This document shows positions 27,301 to 39,300 of a DNA stretch of 64,000 nt, piece by piece. The notes below the pieces were generated by a model that saw only the letters and a program-made list of their open reading frames with translations, did no database searches and was not told the DNA's origin. Position 1 is the stretch's first letter. Each line of letters starts with the position of its first letter. The DNA is from Antedon mediterranea. Taxonomy: Eukaryota > Echinodermata > Crinoidea > Comatulida > Antedonidae. The position numbers were made by a program, and so were the translations under genes. The stretch is from contig NC_092673.1 in assembly GCF_964355755.1 (NCBI RefSeq), forward strand, positions 15,939,001 to 16,003,000, given 5' to 3'.

Positions 27301-30300
27301 TGGTATTTCTGGTATTAGCTGGTGGTTTCTATGTTTATATGTCCATATAAAACAAAAATACAACCGCGATTTTTTAAACTCAGCTGCATGTACAGACATT
27401 GTGGCAAAGACGTTTTAAACGCTTCATTTCAATATAAGCCATTATTCTATGAATTTGATGTATAACGGTATTGGACTGTTTGTATTGGGAACGAAATACC
27501 CTAATATTCGAAAAAAACAAAAAACCGAAATACCCTTGAGTGAACGAATAATTATGATGCGCAATTAAGGTGTTTATTTTGCCATATAAAATATAAAAAA
27601 CAAATATTTTTTGGTAATATGCATCAACAATATTTTTCAAATGTATTTTAGATAAATAAATAAATAATGTAAAGTCTATAGAAACAAAGCAAATATTGTG
27701 ACTAACCAATTCAATGTTTTATTAAATAAAAACAAAAATCAGGCATCTGTGAAAAAAATATAATGAAAAAGAACTGACTTTAACAATGACGAACTTACTT
27801 GTTTAAAGAACTTTTGTTATCAGTTGATATTATTAAATTAGTAGCAGTATTATGAATATTACAAAATAATATTTTGAGAACTGAAAAATATTTTGAGGGA
27901 ACGAATATATTTAGGGAGAACAAAATAAGATTTCAAGAACTGAATAATATAAAAAACGAATTACTACTTCGAGACAAGGAATGATGATGATGATGATGAT
28001 GATGATCGAGAGAACGAAATAATTTCGAGGGAAATTATTTCGTTCTCTCGCGAAGTAGTAATTCGAATTTCGAATGAAATAATATTTCGAGATAACGAAA
28101 TAGGTAGGCCCTATGCCTATATGATTTAGTGATATTCATTCCCTCGAAATAATAATACAGTAGGCTATATATTTTTCAAGTTGTCGATTTACTTCAAATT
28201 GACAACAGGTTGTATATACTCAATCAAAAACAAACAATTTAATTTGATTAGACTATATGTCTCCAGATATAATAATAGTAATATTTATTTCAATCCACTT
28301 GATATTTTGCGATTCAAGTTGGTATTCTAAGGAATTATAATTACCCTAACGGGAGTTGGTGAACGTCCAGTGCCCTAGTTTTTACGGGGTTAATATGATG
28401 TCGATGTCTCGATGGTCCTACTTTTTTATCGATGAAAGCTGCCCGGGTGGTTGCGGCCATTTTCAACAGCTAGTATTACAATATTCAATGCTGAAAATTG
28501 TCCAGTGGACACTTTCAAACACCGGACAGATTTAAATCTTACAGGCAGCAGTGCGATTTTGATCAAGTGTTTCCCCTGAGCAAATCCAGGGGCAAAGGTT
28601 AAAATCAATCGGAAGTCGGTTGGCTGCCAGCCAACCGACTTCCGGTTGACTATTTTTCATAGATCATGGAACATGGTATTTGATGTATAACGTTTTTTGG
28701 CTGATTTGGGTCTGAATATGTTGATTTTATTAGTACGTTTTGATAAAATAAATTCTATAAGCGTAAATTATGATTTTTTTATGATTTACATACATCGGAG
28801 TTTATATCTCCGAAGTCGAATTTGGAAGCAGGAAATCCAAGGCGATAAATCGTGACGTCATAAGATGAACACACTGCACTGCCCTGGTCGCGACGCATCT
28901 CTCTTTTTGTATACAAACTGTACTGTATCGGCAAGATGTCAACACGTATTGTGTACGATCTCGACAGTTCGGAGTCTGATTTTGAAGAGGAAACTATCCA
29001 TTATGAATTCGAAATTGATGAAGATGAAGGAGACGACGTTATGGATACGCAAGAAAGTGTTATTGAATGCAATTAATTCAACCGTAGGCCTATATGAGAG
29101 CCCGATCTCACCGATTCTGAAGGCGAGGCGGACCAACGCGAAGGCGGCGAAGAACGTCGTGGGGAAATTGACCAGACCAACAATACATGGTCCTAGGCCT
29201 AGGTTTACATTTTCAATTACGGACCCAAACTTTGGAATGGTTAGTTACAGTCAGTTATACGAATGCATTATTATCATGTTTTTAAACGCAATAAAAAAAT
29301 TAGTAAAACTGAAGTTGTTGTGTTGTCGATTAACTAAATAAAAGGTAGGCCTAGCCTAGGTAGTACTTCTTTCTAGTATAGTAGAGTAGTAGGCCTAGGT
29401 GATTAATTCGGTTTTAAAATCAGCAACACAAAGGGCCTAGGCTAGTAGTACTGTGTTGAAAGCCCCAGCATAATAGTTCAGGTGGGAAGTTGTTCTGCCC
29501 TCATAAAAATAAAGCTTGTGCACAAGCTGACTGCAATAATTTGTAAGTTGCATGACAGATTGCACTATATTCTCTATTGATTTGAACAAAAATTGAACCA
29601 TTTGAAATTTGCTTTAGAAAAGTCAAATTATAAATTATATAATCTTATTGCACTTTTACAAATGATTTTGTTCTTACAGTACCGTATTATTATTTCGCAG
29701 CGTATGTGGATGACTTCATCTTGGAGGTAATGAGCATTGTTGAAGGGACAGCAGAAGATGTTGATGTTGTTGATGCGCCACCCAACTCTGTTCAGGATTT
29801 GAACGCCCCGACAAAGAGACCGCTATTGCCAACCACTTCACAAGATTTCCAAATGTGAACAACTAAGGCAAAAATTATGCAGTAAATAAATCAGCAGCCA
29901 AAAGGTCCACTGATCAACTTCAAATAAGAAGTATAATACATACTCCAAGAAATGAGATACATTCCATCATGCTTTTTATTATAAATCATTATTTCGTTTT
30001 TTTTAGTGAAAGATTAAAAGCCATTTGTTTATGTGGATACAGCGCCACAATCCAGAGCCAACAGTTTTATAAACAAAATAATCACTTGTGTGCAAAATTT
30101 TTTAATAAATTGTGTCAGAGAAATGTATATTTTATTTCTATTTGATCATTTTATTTCTATCAGATACAGTGTACAATACTTTCCTTTATGAAGTACAGTA
30201 AATAATTGTATGTGGTTAATTGTAATCTCAATACAAGTTGGTGCTAAATGCGAGTTGCCGGTACGCAATATGTCTCAGACGTTTATGTTTTGAGGCTTCA

Positions 30301-33300
30301 ACAGGTGTGTCGTACTGTTGGTGGTAATGCAGCCATGCAATTTCCAACACATGCAAATTCAAACAGGCAGCAGTGAATCCAGGATGTTCAGTGATGCATA
30401 TGTAGGCTTCTCCGTATTGTAAATTGTCTGACCTTCCTCCAGCCTATGATTAATAAATAATAGGGCCTACTTCCTGGCAACATCGACATTCGCGATACGT
30501 GGGTAGCATCTGGCAATGGCCACAATCACACCTGTTTTATAAAAACAAAAATATTTTGTAATAATAAATAATATTGTAGCGCTCTAGAGCGCTACAATAT
30601 TCTGAGATGTCACAATTTATAGGGCGCTATATTAAATATTTTTAAAGTTTTAGTGATTATTAATGATTAATTTAATGTATTGTGTGTGAAATAGGAAAAT
30701 AAATCTGCATCTTGGCTAGCCTTAGGGGTGGGCCTATCTATCTAGGCCTACCCTAGGCCTATTTCAAACAACAAAGTGCAAATTTGTTAAATAAAATGGT
30801 CAGTCTAATTTAATACCGTAATGTACATTTTTGCTTTCTACGATTCAATTTAGCCTAATCTTTATTTCGTTAAAAAAATTCAATCTAGGCCGTAGGCTTA
30901 TAGACGATAGCCGACCGTCGCCGGTGAGAGGGCTAGCCGCATGAATTGGAGTAAAGTACAGTAGTAGGGCCTAGCCTCTATCTAGGCCTAACTAAGCCAC
31001 AATACACACACTGGCATGACGGAAGAATATCGTAGTTATCTACTAGGGAATTGTTAATTATACAATAAAGTTATACATTAATTTTTAATAAAAGAGATAG
31101 TACTACTAACCAATTTAATAACTGGGTTTGAAGTTGAATATTCTCTGCTTGAATTGTAGGTAGGCCTCCTAGGCCTACTAGGTGACGGTCACCGTCGCCA
31201 TCTTCTGATGATGAAGAATCGTCAGAACTACAACCGGGCTCGTACATGTACGGCCGAATTAATTTCATCGACATTCCATTCAATATTTCGATTGTTAAAC
31301 AAAATAGTTTCTCCTTCATTCTCCTCAGTTTCGCATTCCACTATCAATGTTTCCTCTTCTAATTCCTCTGACGAAGAACTGTCAAAATCATACGCAATAC
31401 GTGTTGACATCCTAGTTTGTACAGTACAGCTCAGGCGGGCGAAAAAGTTTCTTCATCTTATGACGTCACTATCAGAGGTTACCGGAAAATGCCGAAAAAA
31501 CCCGAATAGTCGTGAACTGAGAGCAGTTGCGCGAAATAGCAGAAAACACTTTAATTATGTCCTGAAAACTTTTAATTTATTGTCTGTTTAATATCCATCA
31601 AGGAGAACAACTATAATACTACTATTTTACATAAACATCAAATACCATGTTCCATGATCTTATTACGATTTTCTGAGGTAAATAATTTTTTTTTTGATCC
31701 AATTTTTTTTCAAAGTGAATAACTTTTATGTATCATTAAAATGGCCTTTAAAAAAAAAAAATTTTTGTTCAGGGGGACAATACATCTTTAAGAACAGTTC
31801 CGTCTCTTATCTTATGACTTTTCGGGGAAAAATGACATTATTAAAGTTGTTATATAAAATTTGATACTAGTAAGTGTCAATAGATGGTTCTTAAATACAT
31901 GACCTTTGGTAAATATCTGAAAATTGCACTGTACACAAGGCAAATAAATACAGATATGATGGAATTTATGTTGTCAAATATAATTTTCATCCTGAGAATT
32001 ACCTGAATTTTGTTTATTGCATGGCATTGTTCACCAAATTCCTGTCTTGGTACAATTGATGATGGGATGGTTTAAGGCTTCATGATATGATATGATCTTC
32101 ATCGAGTCATGATATGATATGATCTTCATCGAGGAAAATGGTTTAAACTAAATTTGTTATCGTTAATATCTAACTTAGCTTAATTATGATATTGGTTTCA
32201 TTGGGTGTTAAAAATCAGTACTGAAAGTATGTACCAACTTTCTCTACCATTGAGTATAAATTCTAGAAGTTGCACTTAATTTACTAAATTTCCCATTACG
32301 TAAATTTATATGTAAATTCATTTAACTGCTTATTGGCTTCATATTGTTAACATCTAAACATTTGTTTGTACAATTTTATGAAATATGTATTTTATTAATG
32401 TTCAAATTTTGTGATTGATATTGTACAGTAAGTAGATTTTAATGATTACTTACATTAAGTAATAGGCTAACAATCACTAGATCTGATCCATGGTAATATA
32501 TTATATTTTGTTTTCATTTATCAATAATGATAATTAGAATTTTATCACATTATTTAGCAGTAATTGTTGTTGTTTGTATTTACAGAAAAAAACAATTTCA
32601 CATAATGTCTGTTGTCAGTATTTATAAACTTCATTATGATTCCTTTCCAGTATGGTGACACTATATTACATTCATATCTGGGGAATCGTGGATATACAAC
32701 AACTATACCTACCTTAGAAATAGTGACGTGTCTCATTCAGCATGGGGCACCAGTAGCATTGCAAAATAAGGTAATGTACAGGGATTTGCTAGTGTAATAA
32801 GCTAACATTATATAGATCTGCTGAAGTAAACCATTTAATGAGAGAAAAAAGTAAGCACATTAACAAAAATCAAATTTTTGAATTAGTAATTCGTTTGAAC
32901 GGATTAATAATCTGTTCAAACGAATTGCAACATATACAACAAGTGCCATTTAAAGTATATGTTGTAATTCGTTTAAACGAATTACTAATTTGTTTAAACA
33001 GATTACTAATTCGTTCAAACGAATTACTAATTCGTTCAAACAGATTAGTAATCCGTTTAAACAAATTATTAATTTGTTTAAACAAATTATTAATTTGTTT
33101 AAACGGATTACTAATTCGTTTGAACGAATTAGTAATCCGTTTAAACAAATTATTAATTCGTTTAAACAAATTAGTAATCCGTTTAAACAAATTAGTAATT
33201 CGTTTGAAAGAATTAGTAATTCGTTTGAACAAATTAGTAATCCGTTTAAACAAATTAGTAATTCGTTTGAACGGATTAGTAATCCGTTTAAACGAATTAC

Positions 33301-36300
33301 AACATATACTTTAAATGGCACTTGTTGTATATGTTGCAATTCGTTTGAACGGATTACTAATTCGTTTGAACAGATTATTAATCCGTTCAAACGAATTACT
33401 AATTCGTTAGAACGGATTACGTTCGAAAAACATACACTTAAAATGGCATTAATGGGCCTTCGTAACAAACCAACTAAAAAAATAACTAAATAGTTATATA
33501 TGATTTATGATAACTGATTTAAAGTGTACAGTTACCTATCATATAACATAAATCTTTAATTTTCTCAATGAAAAATCTTCATAGTAACCTACAATAATAA
33601 TAATATCCTGGATTTATATAGCGCCTAATGTTGTTAAACCTCTAAGCGCTGAACATTTTCCTGATCAAACACCTATGGAAACATTCTCCCATAACGCAGC
33701 TAGTAATAAGCGCAAAGTTGTGTCTTGATCTAACCGGGTTCCCAATTATACACCTGGGTGGAGAGAGGCAAACGTAAAGTAAAGTATCTTGCCTAAGGAT
33801 ACAAGCAATGCGGCGAGAGTTGGATTCGAAACTCGATCTCACGATCAGCAGTCCAACGTCCTTACAATGTTGTTAACATTTTTATGACCTTAAAACAAAT
33901 ATAAATTGCTCATTATTACTGTATGTACTTTAAGATAACGATTGACAATGGTCTAATTAATTGTAAATATGAAATAAAATGGGACATGCTACATTTGACT
34001 ATTAATAAACTAACAAATTAAAAAATGTTTATGTTAAAAATAGAATCTGATTTCAATAAAAAAGGATTATTAATTGTTAATAACCTGCTCCCGCCCTTTA
34101 CTTACTTTACAATAAAATACTTCTGTAAGTCTTATCACATACAGTATGAATATGGCCTTAAAGAGATCCTTTTCCAAACAAACATTTTGCACAAAAGGAA
34201 GAGAAATGTAAATAATGTTTAGTTTAGTAAAAATGTTTGAGCAATGCGATTTCAAAAAGAAATTTAATATGAAATTATTCTTTTCAAACAGTGCCGTATC
34301 TTATCTTATGACTTTTTGGAAAAAATGATTCTATTAAAGTTGCCAGTTAAAATTTGATATACTGGTAATTAAGTGCCCACAGATGGTTCTCGAATACATA
34401 AACTTCGGTAAATAACTGAATATTGTCTAAGTCGGACTGTACACAAAGCAAATAAATATAGATATGATGGAATTTATGTAGTCAAATATAATTGTCATCT
34501 TGAGAATTACCTTAATTTTGTTTATTGCATGGTATTGTTCACCAAATTCCTGTCTTGGTACATTTGATAATGGGATGGGATCGTCAATATAGTACACTGG
34601 TTTTCATTAGGTGTTAAAAATTAGTACTGAAAGTATTTACCAACTTTCTCTACCATTGGGTAAAAATTCTAAAAGTTGAACTTAATTTACAGAAATTTCC
34701 CATTACGTAAATTTATATATAAATTCATTAAACTGCTTATTGGCCTCATATTTTTAATATCTCAACATTTGTTTGTACAATTTTATGAAATATTTATTTT
34801 ATAACGTTCAAATTTTGTGATTGCCATTCAGGCCCGTATCCAGGGGGGGGTGCGTTGGGTGCAGACGCACCCCCCCAAGTCCCAAAAGGTCCACTATTTC
34901 CTCGGTTGGTATTTTTTCTTGTCTTGTTTAACTAAAGACAATATCATTATATATATACAAAATTTACATTATCAATGGTATACAAACAAAAATATGCTAA
35001 TATAAAATGAAAAAATACCGGTAATTAAATTACGGAATCTAAACTGACTACAAACTCGATATAAAACATGCGCAGTCGATCATGTGACGACAAGCAATAG
35101 CTTAGCGCTTCATGTACGCGGTACGCGGTAAAGTGTTTGCTGGAGAAATACAACTTAACGTCAGGGAACACGTGTACTTTTTGTCGGGGAATATAATATA
35201 CAGTAAAAAGCGTTCGCGTTCACTTCGTAGCTAGCTTCAGCGCCTAGAAAACCGCGACGTTTCATTGACCGTGAGAGTACGTCAGAGTGATATTATGCAC
35301 TTAAAATGCATTCATTATTGCCAGCGATCTAACTTACTACTAAACAATAGCTAGGTACGCACTTGTCTGGCGGTATCCCTTTGTACGAATCGTTCAACGT
35401 TGGGTCGAGACGCGTGATATCAAGTTTCATCCAGGGACCAAAATGTGTAATGTGTTATTTTCCAGGCGAAGTTTACCGACGGTTACGTCGTGTACTGCGT
35501 CGACGTACGCTACACTACAGCAAAAACGAATTATGTTAATTGTTCGTTTGTTCACCAATTTTTTAATTTACAAGTAACCTTCTGTACCGTGGGGCACCTA
35601 AAATAAATTTTTCATCCATTACTAAACAAAAAAACATGCCATTTTCGCTTAGCCAACATTATAGCTATAGTTATTACATTTTCAATATCCTGTTTGTCAT
35701 GAATTTCTCACCACTCGGAAGTCCAGATGGTACGCATGTATATACCTGGGAGGAATAAACTTTTTTCCCCGACTGAAAAAGGTCTACGCTTGCGTTTTTT
35801 AAGCCTCTAGGCCTGATGTTTCCAAAGTATAAAATGCAATTTTTTGAAGACCTGCAGCTCTAGTTTTAAACATTTTCTTAGCTCAGCCCCAACAATAAAG
35901 CTGGTCATATTTCGAAGAACAAGAAGTACATTTTCCGGGACCTAACATCTCTATTTTTCAAGCATTTCTTAGCTCAGTCACAACCCATGATAGGGACTTA
36001 TATATTTTTTTTCATGTTTTGAAGTATAATAAGTCCAATTTCCGGGACCTCCAACTCTATTTTTCAAAATTTTCTTTGAACTTTTATTTTTTAAATTGAA
36101 AAATATGGATTGAAACAGTCATCGCGCATCGTTTTTTTGCACGCAGTATTTTATTTATGCATTATAAAAAATGGAAAAAATGGCTACCCTAAATCTGATT
36201 AAAAAGACCTCAAATGACGCTAGAACGCGTTGCTTCCGGGGGCTTCGCCCCCTGGACCCACCGGGGGCCCTTGGCGGCCCCTGGCCCTCAGCCTAGTGAT

Positions 36301-39300
36301 GCTCGCTTCGCTCGCATAGCCCCCTCGTCGGGGAATGTAGCCCCCGCGTCGGGAAGATCCTGGCGCCACCCCTGCTGAGTTGGCCTCATCATGAAAGCGT
36401 TAAGTTCTGGTGTCCATCGTTCAACTAGCCCAAGCCACAACAGAGAGTCTGACATCAGTCTTTAGAACGTCAAATAACGCAAATTTTTCCAGGGCCTTCG
36501 GCCCCTGGACCCTGACCGGGGGCCCTTGGCGGCCCCCTGGCCCCCAGCCATTGTTGCTCGCTTCGCTCGCACCCCCCCATTATAAATGCTGCATACGGGC
36601 CTGCCATTGTACAGTAATTAGATTTTGATGATTACTTACATTAAGTAATAGGCTAACAATCACTAGATCTGATCCATGGTAATATATTATATTTTGTTTT
36701 CATTTATCAATAATGATAATTAGGATTTTATCACATTATTTAGCAGTAATTGTTGTTGTTTGTATTAACAAAAAAAAAACCAATTTCACATAATGTCTGT
36801 TGTCAGTATTTATAAACTTCATGATTACGATTCCTTTCCAGAATGGAAACACTCCATTACATGAGTGTCTGTGGCTTGGAGACCCTACCTTAGAAATAGT
36901 GACGTGTCTCATTCAGCATGAGGCGCCAGTAGCATTGCAAAATAAGGTAAATGTATAGGGATTTGCTAGTGTAATAAGCTAACATTCTATAGATCTACTG
37001 AAGTAAACCATTTAATGAGAGAAAAAAGTAAGCACATTAACAAAAATCAAATTTGATTAAAACAAACCAAATAAAAAATAACTAAATAGTTATATATGAT
37101 TTATGATAACTGATTTAAAGTGTACAGTTACCTATCATATAACATAAATCTTTAATTTTCTTAATGAACAAAAAAATCAATTTTTTTTATATATTCAGTT
37201 ATTAATTAACAATTATTGACAATGGTCTAATATGAAATAAAATGCGACAACTACTAAACAATTAAAAATGTTTATGTTAAAAAAATTAATAGAATCTGAT
37301 TTTAATAAAAAATAATTATTAATTAAAAACCTGCTCCCTCCCTTACCTTACAAAAAATGCTTCTGTCAGTCTATCCAGCTAATTATGAAAATGGCCTTAA
37401 AGAAATCTTTTTCCAACCTAGGGTTCTCACAGATGCTTCTCGAATACATGAACTTTGGTAAATAACTGAAAATTGCACTGGACACCAGGCAAATAAATAC
37501 AGATATGATGGAATTTATGTAGTCAAATATAATTGTCATCCTGAGAATTACCTTAATTTTGTTTATTGCATGGTATTGTTCACCAAATTCCTGTCTTGGT
37601 ACATTTGATGATGGGATGTTATCAGGTTTCATGATATGATATGATTTTCATCGAGGCAAATGGTTTAAATTAAATTTGTTATCGTTAATATCTAACTTAG
37701 CTTAATTATGATATTGGTTCATTGGGTGTTAAAAATCAGTACTGAAAGTATTTACCAACTTTCTCTACCATTGAGTATAAATTCTAGAAGTTGCACTTAA
37801 TTTACTAAAATTTCCCATTACCTAAATTTATATGTAAATTCATTTAACTGCTTATTGGCTTCATATTGTTAACATCTAAACATTTGTTTGTACAATTTTA
37901 TGAAATATGTATTTTATTAATGTTCAAATTTTGTGATTGATATTGTACAGTAAGTAGATTTTAATGATTACTTACATTAAGTAATAGGCTAACAATCACT
38001 AGATCTGATCCATGGTAATATATTATATTTTGTTTTCATTTATCAATAATGATAATTAGAATTTTATCACATTATTTAGCAGTAATTGTTGTTGTTTGTA
38101 TTTACAAAAAAAACCAATTTCACATAATGTCTGTTTGTCAGTATTTATAAACTTCATGATTATCATTCCTTTCCAGGATGGTAACACTCTATTACATTCA
38201 TATCTGAGGAGTGGATATCTGAGGCGTGTATATACAACAACTATACTGGTACCTACCTTAGAAATAGTGACGTGTCTCATAATGTCTGTTGTCAGTATTT
38301 ATAAACTTCATTATGATTCCTTTCCAGTCTGGTGACACTCTATTACATTCATATCTGAGGAGTGGAAATACACCTACCTTAGAAATAGTGACGTGTCTCA
38401 TTCAGCATGGGCCACCAGTAGCATTGCAAAATAAGGTAAATGTACAGGAATTTGCTAGTGTAATAAGCTAACATTATATAGATCTGCTGAAGTAAACCAT
38501 TTAATGAGAGAAAAAAGTAAGCACATTAACAAAAATCAAATTTTATTAAAACAAACCAAATAAAAAAATAACTAAATAGTTATATATGATTTATGATAAC
38601 TGATTTAAAGTGTACAGTTACCTATCATATAATATAAATCTTTAATTTTCTTAATGAACAATAAAATCTATTTTTTTTATATATTCAGTTATTAATTAAC
38701 AATTATTGATAATGGTCTAATTAATTGTAAATATGAAATAAAATGGGACAACTACTAAACAAAAATTAATTGAATCTGATTTTAATAAAAAAAAATTATT
38801 AATTGATAATGATTATTAATTAATAATGTGCTCCTTCCCTTATCTTACAAAAAAAATTCTTCTGTCAGTCTATCTAGCTAATTATAAACATGGCCTTAAA
38901 CTACATCTGGAGATCCTTTTCCAACCTAGGATCTTTTTGTGCAAACATTTTTTGATCTTCATCGAGGCAAATGATAAATTTGTTTTGATCGTCAATATTC
39001 ATTCATTCATTCATTCATTCATTCAGGCTTATTGCCTGACTTTATTTACTTTAGGCCTCTGGCCCCTAGTAATTAATAAAATAATAATTACATTGAAAAA
39101 TAAAGCAATTTATGGTCACAAGATAAATGAATTAATTAACTTATAAGCATGATAAATATATTTAGATAGATTATCAATAATTATTGGATCCTGTGATGAA
39201 ATTAAACGGCAGAATTTAAAAGTATTTGGATTTTCAAAAAATAAAGAAGGTATAAATTTTTTTCTGATTTCCTTGTAACGAGAGCAAACTGTAACAAAAT

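Larger units (their letters stand above)
14180..28556. mobile_element. Nested 14.4 kb region with inverted ends (candidate Ginger1-like composite)
   Basis: Bounded by inverted copies of a roughly 120-bp sequence (14178-14300 and 28440-28556). It contains a 132-bp satellite, a cruciform, a tandem tRNA-like pair, a spliced integrase/OTU gene and ggtcgct-rich arrays. Both satellite classes share the agcgacc/ggtcgct core, which suggests a common origin as subterminal repeats of one element. It sits just upstream of the transposase start codon of the surrounding element. That this is one transposon, and not several, is inference. Confidence 0.4.
28662..31659. mobile_element. 3.0 kb nested unit with 25-bp perfect inverted ends
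   Basis: The ends 28662-28686 and 31635-31659 are perfect inverted repeats (gatcatggaacatggtattt and onward). Inside each end the sequences remain similar: both have gtgacgtcataagatgaa and then an ATG opening M-S-T-R-I (28936 plus, 31410 minus). The short TTAA derivatives lack this 3 kb at the corresponding place, so it appears to be an insertion in the right arm of the larger element. It carries a second P2X7-ballast gene. Confidence 0.65.
6953..31787. mobile_element. 24.8 kb TTAA-flanked DNA transposon (Kolobok-like) with nested insertions
   Basis: Left flank TTAA at 6949-6952 with left terminus agttgtattgtccccc; right terminus gggggacaatacatct with flanking TTAA at 31788-31791. The termini are inverted repeats. 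The paralogous unit at 43753-43780 has a single TTAA (43765-43768) in the same sequence context and no insert, so both ends and the TTAA duplication are directly supported. TTAA target sites and the family of the internal transposase fit Kolobok superfamily elements (from memory; piggyBac also uses TTAA). Removing the two inferred nested regions leaves about 7.4 kb with two convergent genes: a P2X7-ballast gene (7997-9225, plus) and the transposase (9511-14123, minus). Short derivatives with related ends lie at 59930-60803 and 61766-62095. Confidence 0.85.

Noticed and set aside
28865-29341. 158-residue plus-strand ORF
   Set aside because: It overlaps the better-supported M-S-T-R-I frame; composition suggests an antiphase shadow, and no domain is recognisable.
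32838-33493. Long open frames on both strands (I-R-L-N-x-L heptads)
   Set aside because: They arise from the 21-bp palindromic tandem repeat; all frames are open because the unit lacks stops and is a multiple of three. There is no splice or homologue support.
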